The translations under genes were made by a program, and so were the position numbers. Of a stretch of DNA of 10,988 nucleotides, positions 4,836 through 10,958 are shown piece after piece; position 1 is the stretch's first letter; each line of letters starts with the position of its first letter. Where the stretch lies: positions 1 to 10,988 of the forward strand of contig JALNWC010000052.1 of NCBI GenBank assembly GCA_023231075.1. Direction: 5' to 3'. The notes beneath the pieces are model-generated. The model saw only the letters and a list, made by a program, of their open reading frames with translations. It did not search any database and had not been told where the DNA came from. Source of the DNA: Rhodoferax sp. Its GTDB lineage: Bacteria > Pseudomonadota > Gammaproteobacteria > Burkholderiales > Burkholderiaceae_C.

Positions 4836-6161
4836 ATGGCAAGCGAGCAAGAAATGGGAGTGGGTGAGCGGGGAGTGGGTGAGCGCATAGTGCCCCCCCC
4901 GCGTTTTGTCAGCCAACTGACGCGCAACACCTTCGCGCTGATTCTGGCGGGTGGGCGCGGCAGCCGTTTGCATGAGCTGACCGACTTTCGCGCCAAGCCG
5001 GCGGTGCCTTTTGGCGGCAAGTTCCGCATCATCGACTTCACGCTGTCCAACTGCGTCAACTCCGGCGTGCGCCGGGTGGGCGTGGCGACGCAGTACAAGG
5101 CACAAAGCCTGATCCGGCATTTGCAGCTGGGCTGGAGTTTTCTGGATGGACGTCTCAACGAATTCATCGAGATCATGCCGGCGCAACAGCAGTCAGACGA
5201 AGTGCACTGGTACCAGGGCACGGCCGATGCCGTGTTTCAAAATTTGCGTGAAATCCGCCATGCCAGGCCTGAGTACGTGTTGATTCTTTCGGGGGATCAC
5301 ATCTACCGCATGGACTACGGACGGGTGCTGGCCGCTCACGTGGCGCGCCAGGCCGACCTGACGGTGGCCTGCGCTGAGGTGCCACTGGCCGAGGCCAGTG
5401 CGTTTGGCGTGATGTCGGTGGATGAAGAAGGCCGGGTGCTTGAGTTTGCAGAAAAAACCGCGCAACCCCAGCACATGCCCGGCGACCCGGCGCGCGCACT
5501 GGCCAGCATGGGTATTTATGTTTTCAATACCAATTTTCTGTTTGAGCAACTGCTGCGCGACGCAGGCGACCCCAAGTCGAACCATGATTTTGGCAAGGAC
5601 GTCATTCCGTACTGTGTCAAACACTATCGCACCTACGCCCAAAATTTTGCCGATAGCTGTGTCACCGAACCAGGCGAGCCGGCGTATTGGCGCGACGTGG
5701 GCACGCTGGACGCCTACTGGGCCGCCAATATGGACCTGATTCAGGTCACGCCCGACTTCAATCTGTATTCCGACAACTGGCCGATCTGGACCTGGCAGCC
5801 GCAAACGCCACCGGCCAAGTTTGTTTTTGACGACGACACCCGCCGCGGCATGGCAGTGGATTCGATGGTCTCAGGGGGCAGCATCATCAGCGGGGCCACG
5901 GTGCGCGGGTCCGTACTGTTCTCGGGGGTACACGTGCACAGTTACGCGACCATTGAAGACTCGATCGTGCTGTCCAATGTTCATGTGGGCCGTCACTGTG
6001 TTTTGAAGAAATGCATCATTGACAAAAAATGCGTGCTGCCCGATGGCACCGTGATTGGCCTGGACCCGGAGCAGGACAAAAAACGCTTCCGTGTCACCGA
6101 CTCGGGCATTACCTTGGTGACCAAGGAGATGTTGGGGCAGGGGCTAAAGGGAATCCGCTGA
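4836..6161 (+). CDS. glgC: Glucose-1-phosphate adenylyltransferase (ADP-glucose pyrophosphorylase)
   Basis: The enzyme makes ADP-glucose from ATP and glucose-1-phosphate, the committed step of bacterial glycogen synthesis. The 441-residue product aligns along its length with E. coli GlgC (431 aa) as I remember it. Shared blocks are LAGGRGSRLHELTDFRAKP (nucleotide site, residues 37-55), FGGKFRIIDFTLSNCVNSG, WYQGTADAV, SGDHIYRMDYG (152-162), SHDFGKD-like NHDFGKD, and PAYWRDVGTLDAYW. A C-terminal left-handed beta-helix with SMVSGGSIISGATV follows, then VTKEML. The residue matching the fructose-1,6-bisphosphate contact Lys39 of E. coli is Phe51. The N-terminal extension contains a GVGERGVGER repeat from a 15-bp duplication. 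I chose the ATG at 4836 because GGGGGTG lies just upstream. An in-frame ATG at 4794 lacks a ribosome site. No other glg gene is adjacent. Confidence 0.95.
   Translation: MASEQEMGVGERGVGERIVPPPRFVSQLTRNTFALILAGGRGSRLHELTDFRAKPAVPFGGKFRIIDFTLSNCVNSGVRRVGVATQYKAQSLIRHLQLGWSFLDGRLNEFIEIMPAQQQSDEVHWYQGTADAVFQNLREIRHARPEYVLILSGDHIYRMDYGRVLAAHVARQADLTVACAEVPLAEASAFGVMSVDEEGRVLEFAEKTAQPQHMPGDPARALASMGIYVFNTNFLFEQLLRDAGDPKSNHDFGKDVIPYCVKHYRTYAQNFADSCVTEPGEPAYWRDVGTLDAYWAANMDLIQVTPDFNLYSDNWPIWTWQPQTPPAKFVFDDDTRRGMAVDSMVSGGSIISGATVRGSVLFSGVHVHSYATIEDSIVLSNVHVGRHCVLKKCIIDKKCVLPDGTVIGLDPEQDKKRFRVTDSGITLVTKEMLGQGLKGIR
4856..4885 (+). repeat. 15-bp perfect tandem duplication in the glgC 5' end
   Basis: GGGAGTGGGTGAGCG occurs twice in a row inside the glgC reading frame, adding one in-frame GVGER unit to the non-conserved N-terminal tail. 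Both copies are identical, which suggests a recent slippage event or a variable site. Copy number changes would keep the frame. Confidence 0.85.
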
Positions 6162-6194
6162 TGCAAGCCTGGCAGGCTAAAAACCCCGAATACC

Positions 6195-6222
6195 CTGATA
6201 CTTAAGCTTGTACGGATATTAT
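6195..6222 (+). promoter_or_regulatory. Candidate promoter of the rhodanese gene
   Basis: CTGATA (6195-6200) and TATTAT (6217-6222), spaced by 16 bases, resemble sigma-70 -35 (four of six) and -10 (five of six) hexamers. They lie in a locally AT-rich gap 36 bases before the rhodanese ATG. This suggests the gene has its own promoter even though it follows glgC by only 96 bases. Confidence 0.4.
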
Positions 6223-6257
6223 TCGCCGTTTATCAACTCCGGAATGGAAAATGCCTT

Positions 6258-6638
6258 ATGAAAACAGCCCACGACCTCGTTGCAGCCGCCAAAACCCACG
6301 TACAGGAAATCCAGGTGGCCGAGGCCGAACAAGCCATCCGTGAAGCCGATGTGCTGGTGGATGTGCGCGAGGCCGATGAATTTGCCGCGGGTCACGTGGC
6401 CGGTGCCGTGCACATTTCGCGCGGCATGCTCGAATTTAAATTCAGCGCCAACCCGGCATTGCAGGCGCGCGACCTCAACATCCTGCTGTATTGCAAAACC
6501 AGTGGCCGTGCCGCACTGGCGGCTGTGGCCCTGCATGACATGGGTTACCTGAACGTGCGTTCCATTGCCGGTGGCTTTGATGCCTGGACGGCGGCAGGCA
6601 AACCGGTCGCCAAGCCGGAAGCACCTCCGTTCGAATAA
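6258..6638 (+). CDS. Single-domain rhodanese-like sulfurtransferase
   Basis: The product is a 126-residue protein of the rhodanese fold. Residues 31-54 hold the first family motif, DVLVDVREADEFAAGHVAGA followed by HIS. The active-site loop is Cys79-Lys-Thr-Ser-Gly-Arg-Ala, with the catalytic cysteine after the LLYC strand. AGGFDAWTAAGKPV ends the domain. These enzymes carry sulfur as a cysteine persulfide between donor and acceptor, and the partner here is unknown. An N-terminal helix of about 30 residues (HDLVAAAKTHVQEIQVAEAE) precedes the domain. No signal peptide is visible, so it should be cytoplasmic. The ribosome site is weak (GGAAAA). The gene converges with the ABC operon across a palindrome pair. 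Confidence 0.9.
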   Translation: MKTAHDLVAAAKTHVQEIQVAEAEQAIREADVLVDVREADEFAAGHVAGAVHISRGMLEFKFSANPALQARDLNILLYCKTSGRAALAAVALHDMGYLNVRSIAGGFDAWTAAGKPVAKPEAPPFE

Positions 6639-6669
6639 CCCGCCGGGCAAGCGTGTGCGGTCCGAAGTC

Positions 6670-6737
6670 CTGGATGCCGGATCAGGTCCGGCATGACAAA
6701 TCCAGGCTTGTCATTGCGCGCTTGACCCGCAATCCAG
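6670..6737. repeat. Inverted pair of imperfect palindromes between convergent genes
   Basis: The first element has a perfect 8-bp stem ATGCCGGA/TCCGGCAT around a 5-nt loop (6674-6694), framed by CTGG and GACA. The second, inverted, has stem ATTGCG/CGCAAT (6713-6733) framed by GTC and CCAG. Read on the minus strand it begins CTGGATTGCGGG, matching the first. Elements of the CTGGATnCCG...CGGnATGACA type recur in many proteobacterial genomes and resemble the dRS3-style ATTCCC-N8-GGGAAT repeats. Sitting between the rhodanese and ABC ATPase stops, the pair may serve as a two-way terminator, although no T-run follows. Confidence 0.6.
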
Positions 6738-6743
6738 TGCGCC

Positions 6744-7478
6744 CTAATCCAGTGAACGTCCTTGCCCCGCTTCTTCTACCGTTTGCCCGTCCCTGATGTG
6801 GTAGATGCGCTTGAAGGTGGGGATGATTTTTTCGTCGTGCGTCACCACGATGATCGCGGTGTGGGCCTGCACCGCCATCTGGTTCAGGATGCGCATGACG
6901 CCCAGGGCGCGCTCGCTGTCCAGCGGCGCGGTCGGTTCGTCCGCCAATATCACGGGTGGGTGGTTGGCCAGGGCCCGGGCAATCGACACCCGCTGCTGCT
7001 CGCCGCCCGAGAGCTGTGAGGGCTCGGCCCGGGCGCGGTGCTGCACATCGAGCGCGGTCAGCAGTTCCAGCGCGCGGGCCCTGGCCTGCGGGTTGGCTTG
7101 GCCCGCCAGCATCGGCAGCAGCGCCACGTTGTCGGTGACATCCAGAAAGGGTATCAGGTAGGGCGCCTGAAAAATGAAGCCAATGCGGTCACGCCGCAGT
7201 GCGCGAAGGTCGGGCACTTTCCAGCCCCTGTCATAAATCACGTCGCTGCCCAGCGTCATGCGCCCCGCGGTGGGTTCGATGATCGCGCCCAGGCATTTGA
7301 GCAGCGTGCTCTTGCCCGAGCCAGACGGCCCGACCAAGCCTACCACCTCGCCCGGTGCCACCACCATGTTGACGTTTTTCAGCGCTTCGACGGCGCTGTC
7401 GCCCTGGCCATAGACCTTGCGCAGGCCTTCGATGCGGATGCCGCCCTGGGCTGTATTTTTTGTGTTCATGGTGATCAT
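6744..7478 (-). CDS. ABC transporter ATP-binding protein (MacB/LolD/DevA type)
   Basis: The product is a 244-residue ATPase powering the adjacent FtsX-type permease. Walker A is GPSGSGKST (residues 50-58), the Q-loop glutamine is Gln104 in FIFQAPYLIPFL, and the signature is LSGGEQQRV (156-164). Walker B is VILADE (176-181) followed by PTAPLD, and the switch His is 214 in VVTHD. The motif order and the RIGFIFQ block place it with the LolD/MacB/DevA group, which drives lipid, peptide or drug export by mechanotransmission. The D-loop reads APLD where GNLD or SALD is commoner. I chose the ATG at 7478, which overlaps the permease stop as ATGA. The ATG at 7469, with GGATGA upstream, is also good and would shorten the protein by three residues. 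Confidence 0.93.
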   Translation of the reverse strand: MITMNTKNTAQGGIRIEGLRKVYGQGDSAVEALKNVNMVVAPGEVVGLVGPSGSGKSTLLKCLGAIIEPTAGRMTLGSDVIYDRGWKVPDLRALRRDRIGFIFQAPYLIPFLDVTDNVALLPMLAGQANPQARARALELLTALDVQHRARAEPSQLSGGEQQRVSIARALANHPPVILADEPTAPLDSERALGVMRILNQMAVQAHTAIIVVTHDEKIIPTFKRIYHIRDGQTVEEAGQGRSLD

Positions 7479-8668
7479 CCAATCGCCTCGGCCGGATCGA
7501 CCTTGAGCGCCACCTGAATCGAAAGCAGGCTGGCCAGGGCGCAAATGAGCAGCGTGGCGAGCAGGCCGGTGACGGCATCGCGCGGCATCAACAGCACGTA
7601 TTTGGGAAAGATCGGCGCCCAGACCGTGGCGGCAATTTTGCCGACCATGAAGCCGATCAGGCCGAGCCCCATGGCCTGCTGCAGGATCATGCCGGCAATG
7701 GTCGTGTTGCGTGTGCCGATCAACTTGAGCACTGCAATTTCGCGGATTTTGCCGAGCGTCATGGTGTAGATGATGAAGGCCACAATGGCCGCGCTCACCA
7801 CCGCCAGAATGGCCAGGAACATGCCGATCTGCCGTGCCGCGGTGGCAATCAGCTTGGCCACCAGAATGTCTTCCATGTCGGCGCGGGTGTAGACCTGCAC
7901 ATGCTTCCAGTGCTTCAGGGCATCGGCCACGTCATCGGCCCGCCAGCCCGGCTGCAATTGCACCAGCACCGCGTTGACGTTGTGGCTGCTGGTCTGCAGG
8001 GCTTGCACGGCATCGAGCAGACCCGGCACGCCGGGGCGGTTGAAGGCCGGGTTGGCCGCGGTGCGGGTGCGGTCGTTGACAATGGTGTCGTTGTCTTTCA
8101 AAAACTGCGCTTCCTGCGCGTCCTTCAGCGGCACAAACAGCATCGGGTCGCCGCCCGAAGACACCATGCGCCGGGTCAGACCGACCACGGTGTAGCCGTG
8201 GCGGCGCACCCGCACCACGTCGCCCAGTTTGAGGCCGGTCTTGATGTCGGCCACGGCTTCATAGTGGTCGCGCGTGAGCTGGCGCCCCGCCACCAGGTAG
8301 CCCGGCGCACCGGGCTTGCCGGGTTCCACACCCACCACCATGGTGCGGGCGTCAATGCCGCTGGGGCGCTGCACCTGCATGGTGAGGTAGGTCACGTTGG
8401 CCGCCTGCGCCACGCCCGGCATGACGCGCACGCTGCGCACCACATCGTCCTTGATGCTGGAGGACTCGGCATAGGGGCCCTGGGTGTCTTTTTGCACCAC
8501 CCACAAATCAGCCTGGCTATGGGTCAGCAGCGCCTGGGCGTCGTCCACCATGCCGCGGTAGACCCCGGCCATGGTCAGCGTGACGCCAATCAGCAGCCCG
8601 AGCCCGAGCCCGGTCAGGGCGAACTTGCCCCAGCCGTGCAGGATGTCGCGTCCGGCCAGGCTGATCAT
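7475..8668 (-). CDS. FtsX/MacB-type ABC transporter permease
   Basis: The product is a 397-residue inner-membrane protein with the four-helix FtsX/MacB layout. Helix 1 lies at about residues 16-37 (FALTGLGLGLLIGVTLTMAG). A large periplasmic domain spans about 40-275, with NVTYLTMQVQ and LKLGDVVRVRRHGYTVVG. Helices at about 281-302, 324-346 and 366-385 follow. The cytoplasmic coupling segment GKIREIAVLKLIGT (about 307-319) and the C-terminal DPAEAIG are typical of this group. It should pair with the separate ATPase downstream and with the periplasmic adaptor upstream, as in DevBCA-like systems. The cargo cannot be read from the sequence. The start overlaps the adaptor stop by ATGA and has no clear ribosome site of its own, so translation is probably coupled. 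Confidence 0.92.
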   Translation of the reverse strand: MISLAGRDILHGWGKFALTGLGLGLLIGVTLTMAGVYRGMVDDAQALLTHSQADLWVVQKDTQGPYAESSSIKDDVVRSVRVMPGVAQAANVTYLTMQVQRPSGIDARTMVVGVEPGKPGAPGYLVAGRQLTRDHYEAVADIKTGLKLGDVVRVRRHGYTVVGLTRRMVSSGGDPMLFVPLKDAQEAQFLKDNDTIVNDRTRTAANPAFNRPGVPGLLDAVQALQTSSHNVNAVLVQLQPGWRADDVADALKHWKHVQVYTRADMEDILVAKLIATAARQIGMFLAILAVVSAAIVAFIIYTMTLGKIREIAVLKLIGTRNTTIAGMILQQAMGLGLIGFMVGKIAATVWAPIFPKYVLLMPRDAVTGLLATLLICALASLLSIQVALKVDPAEAIG

Positions 8669-9861
8669 GGGGTGGCCCCGGGTTTGACCAATGACTCAAG
8701 CACCGAGATGCGCGCGCCGCTGCTCAAGGCTTTCTGGCTGTAAATCACCACCTGGTCGGTTTTGTCCAGGCCCTTGAGCACCTGCACCTGGCCGTCCAGG
8801 CTTTGGGTTCCGAGTTGCACTGGCGCAAATTCAGGCTGGCCGTCTTTCAAACGCCAGACCCCGCTTTGGCCTTGTTGATGCTGGATGGCCGCATTGGGCA
8901 GCAGCAGCGCGGGGGCGGTGGCGGGCAGTTGCAAAGTGACTTCGGCCATTTCACCGGCCGACACATGGGCCGGTGGCGTATCGAATGTCACCATAGCCAG
9001 ACGCTCTTCGGTCACGCTGTCAGCCAGCGGCTCGACCCGTGCCACCTGACCGCTCAAGGGCGTTTGCGGGCCGGAACGCACCACAATGCTGGCCTTGACG
9101 CCATTGGCCAGCCCGGCCGAGCGGCCCTGATCCACCCGCAGCTTGACCCACAGGCTGGCCGGGTCCATCAGGCGCAGCACCGGCTGGCCCGCCACCACGG
9201 TGCTGCCGACTTCGGCGTCGCGCGTGGTCACCACCGCGTCGGCCGGGGCAAACAGGCGCAGGTTGTCGCGCTGTTGCGCCAGGGCTGCGCGTTCGGCTTT
9301 GAGGCGTGCCAGGTCCTGGCCAGCGCCTGCCAGGTTGGCCTGCGCCGCCTGCGCCGCGGCGTTGGCCGAAGCCTGCGCCTGCAGAACCGCGTCGAGCGCG
9401 CCGGGGCTGATGAAGTTTTGCCGTGCCAGGTCCTGATTGCGCTGCGTGGTGGCAGCGGCCAGCGCGCTGCGCGCTTTGGCATCCAGCACCTGGGCCTGCG
9501 CGCCTGCTTGGGCGCTGCCCGCGCGGGCCAGTGAAGCGTCCAGCGCTGCCAGGCGCTCAGCAATGTCCACCGGGTCCATCTCGGCCAGCAGTTGGCCGGC
9601 CTTGACGCGGTCGCCCACATCGGCCATGACGCGCAGCACGCGCCCGGCCACCGTTGGGCCGACCATCCAGCTGCGCCGTGCCTCCACCGTGCCAATGCCA
9701 AATATGGTGGGGCTCAAGCTGCCCTCCACCGGGCTGGTCACGGTCACCTTGATCGGGGCCAGTGGCCCGGTGCGCAGCGACACATAAGCCATGCCCCCGA
9801 TGAGGGCCAGGGCGACGGCAGCCAGGACCAGGCGGCGTGTGAGCAAAGCGGTTGCGTTCAT
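8665..9861 (-). CDS. Periplasmic adaptor (membrane fusion) protein, HlyD/RND-MFP type
   Basis: The product is 398 residues and links an inner-membrane exporter to an outer-membrane channel. A single N-terminal membrane anchor or uncleaved signal (about residues 9-28) is followed by a first lipoyl half, GTVEARRSWMVGPTVAGRV, and VGDRVKAGQLLAEMDP (about 57-97). A long Ala/Gln-rich coiled-coil hairpin spans about 98-200. The second lipoyl half is LRLFAPADAVVTTRDAEVGS, with a beta-barrel domain after it (LWVKLRVDQGRSAGL, VARVEPLADSVTEERLAMV). The C-terminus ends in a membrane-proximal region with IYSQKALSSGARI. An AAGGAAA site precedes the ATG, and the start overlaps the tetR stop by ATGA. No TolC-like gene is in the window, so it must use a channel encoded elsewhere. 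Confidence 0.93.
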   Translation of the reverse strand: MNATALLTRRLVLAAVALALIGGMAYVSLRTGPLAPIKVTVTSPVEGSLSPTIFGIGTVEARRSWMVGPTVAGRVLRVMADVGDRVKAGQLLAEMDPVDIAERLAALDASLARAGSAQAGAQAQVLDAKARSALAAATTQRNQDLARQNFISPGALDAVLQAQASANAAAQAAQANLAGAGQDLARLKAERAALAQQRDNLRLFAPADAVVTTRDAEVGSTVVAGQPVLRLMDPASLWVKLRVDQGRSAGLANGVKASIVVRSGPQTPLSGQVARVEPLADSVTEERLAMVTFDTPPAHVSAGEMAEVTLQLPATAPALLLPNAAIQHQQGQSGVWRLKDGQPEFAPVQLGTQSLDGQVQVLKGLDKTDQVVIYSQKALSSGARISVLESLVKPGATP

Positions 9862-10496
9862 GAGTTTCCTTGAAATTCAATCGGCTGGCATTGCAGCCCC
9901 TGTTGAAGAATGGCAAAAACGCCTGGGGCTTGGGCGGCCATTGCATGAACATCATCGGCCAGCAGGGCTTGCATGACCAGACCCTGAACCGAGCCGATGA
10001 ACAGCACGGCCGCGGCCTGCAGATCGACATCAGGGCGCAGCGCCTGTTGTGTTTTGGCGTGTTGCAACACAGCGAGCAGCAGCTGGCGGTAGCGTTGCAT
10101 CAGCTCGCGCACCCGGCTTTTCAGTGCGGTGTCTCCCGGGCGCTGCAGTTCCTGAAAGATCAGCCGCGGCACGCCGGGGTAGCGCGTGACAAAGTCCACA
10201 TGGGCCAGAAAGACCGCGCGCAGGGCGGGCAATGCGGCGCGGTCGGCATTCGCAGCAGCGCTTTGCAGGCGAGTCATCAGGGTTCCGGCCACCCAGTCGA
10301 GCACCGCCAGCCAGATCGCCTCCTTGCTGGCAAAGTGCTTGAACACCGCGCCCTGCGAAATGCCGACCGCGCGCGCCAGATCCGCCGTGGTGATGTCGGC
10401 CGGGCTGCGCTGTGCGGCCAGCAGCAGGGCGGCTTCCATCAATCCGGCTTGGCGCACTTCGGTACGCTGTTTGGGTGTTTTGTCTTGAACTTCCAT
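9858..10496 (-). CDS. TetR-family transcriptional regulator
   Basis: The product is 212 residues with a typical TetR N-terminal DNA-binding domain. ADITTADLARAVGISQGAVF and KHFASKEAIWLAVLDWV (about residues 33-69) form the helix-turn-helix and the following helix. The rest is an all-helical ligand/dimer domain, including TRYPGVPRLIFQELQRPGD and a C-terminal FIGSVQGLVMQALLADD, like AcrR-type efflux repressors. As first gene of the tetR-adaptor-permease-ATPase operon it most likely represses its own operon and is released by an exported compound. The ATG at 10496 is the only start keeping the full HTH domain with a normal-length leader. There is no clear Shine-Dalgarno before it. The AT-rich palindrome 11 bases upstream fits an operator. 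Confidence 0.92.
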   Translation of the reverse strand: MEVQDKTPKQRTEVRQAGLMEAALLLAAQRSPADITTADLARAVGISQGAVFKHFASKEAIWLAVLDWVAGTLMTRLQSAAANADRAALPALRAVFLAHVDFVTRYPGVPRLIFQELQRPGDTALKSRVRELMQRYRQLLLAVLQHAKTQQALRPDVDLQAAAVLFIGSVQGLVMQALLADDVHAMAAQAPGVFAILQQGLQCQPIEFQGNS

Positions 10497-10506
10497 GTCA
10501 TTTAAA

Positions 10507-10522
10507 GTAATTAACTAATTAC
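10507..10522 (-). promoter_or_regulatory. Palindromic TetR operator candidate
   Basis: GTAATTAACTAATTAC is a 16-bp palindrome with perfect 7-bp arms (GTAATTA/TAATTAC) and a 2-bp centre, in very AT-rich DNA. It lies 11 bases upstream of the tetR ATG. Size, symmetry and place fit an autoregulatory TetR-family operator. A TAAAAT -10-like hexamer reads on the minus strand just upstream (about 10527-10532), so a bound repressor would block transcription. A matching -35 box is not obvious. Confidence 0.6.
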
Positions 10523-10565
10523 CTATTTTAGGCATGGCTGTGGAAGTTTGGGTGAACGCTGGGTA

Positions 10566-10617
10566 AAGTTGTTCTGAGCTGTGGTGTGCTGTGCGCGGCG
10601 GAAGTTGTTCTGTGCTG
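10566..10617 (+). repeat. 16-bp direct repeat with 36-base period
   Basis: AAGTTGTTCTGAGCTG (10566-10581) recurs as AAGTTGTTCTGTGCTG (10602-10617), differing by one base. The second copy ends exactly where the left arm of the first long hairpin begins, so it may be part of that repeat element or a duplication caused by it. Confidence 0.75.
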
Positions 10618-10696
10618 CGCGCGGTAACCGGCAGGGGCGGCCACCTCTCAACTGGGGTACCAGAAATCGGTGACCACCCCTGCCGGTTACCGCGCG
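10618..10696 (-). repeat. Long hairpin 1: 28-bp arms, 23-nt loop
   Basis: Arms at 10618-10645 and 10669-10696 are complementary at 26 of 28 positions, beginning CGCGCGGTAACCGGCAGGGG on the left. The two mismatches are C-A on the plus strand but G-U wobbles on the minus strand, so the minus-strand RNA folds without a mismatch. The loop carries a nested 4-bp CTGG/CCAG hairpin. Its minus-strand core CGATTTCTGGTACCCCAGT, whose first base is shared with the arm, is shared with hairpin 2. No T-run follows, so it is not a standard terminator. Confidence 0.85.
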
Positions 10697-10762
10697 ATGC
10701 GGTGACGTGCGGAGGTCTTTTAAGGCAAATTCAAATGCCAATATGTTTGCTTTTCACCGGCG

Positions 10763-10844
10763 CCAGCGCAGTGGCTGGTTTTGGGGGCTGACGATTTCTG
10801 GTACTCCAGTATGAGGAAGCCGCCAAAGCCAGTCGCTGCGCGGG
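10763..10844 (+). repeat. Long hairpin 2: about 26 paired positions, 28-nt loop
   Basis: Bases 10763-10789 pair with 10818-10844. There are 25 pairs, three of them G-U wobbles on the plus strand (10772, 10774, 10779), and two mismatches (10765, 10785). The loop core CGATTTCTGGTACTCCAGT (10792-10810) differs by one base from the hairpin 1 core, in opposite orientation, and again contains a CTGG/CCAG mini-hairpin. The outer stem sequence is unrelated to that of hairpin 1. Confidence 0.8.
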
Positions 10845-10941
10845 TTTGGCTAACAACGGTTTGACTAAGGGATGCGGAAATTGCCAATGTCCCGTTTATG
10901 GCGAGCGCTGGCGGGATGCAGTGCCAGGCGCTGCGAGTGCC

Positions 10942-10958
10942 GTGTGGCTATGCCACAC
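10942..10958. repeat. Short perfect hairpin GTGTGGC-TAT-GCCACAC
   Basis: A perfect 7-bp stem with a 3-nt loop lies in GC-rich DNA near the window's right end. It has no T-run. The surrounding stretch (about 10880-10988) has further partial symmetry (GCGCTGGC and GCCAGGCGC), and it looks like repeat DNA rather than a gene. Confidence 0.6.

Noticed and set aside
6166..6178. Hairpin AGCCT-GGC-AGGCT after glgC
   Set aside because: The stem is only five bp and is followed by A residues, not T, on the plus strand. Not a terminator for glgC.
10618..10696. Long hairpin 1 as a rho-independent terminator or attenuator of tetR
   Set aside because: No T-run follows the arm on either strand, and it lies some 120 bases upstream of the tetR start, outside the likely transcript.
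10523..10741. 72-codon minus-strand frame upstream of tetR
   Set aside because: It runs through the long hairpin and the direct repeat, and its product repeats segments encoded by those repeats. It also contains the tetR promoter area. Better explained as repeat DNA.
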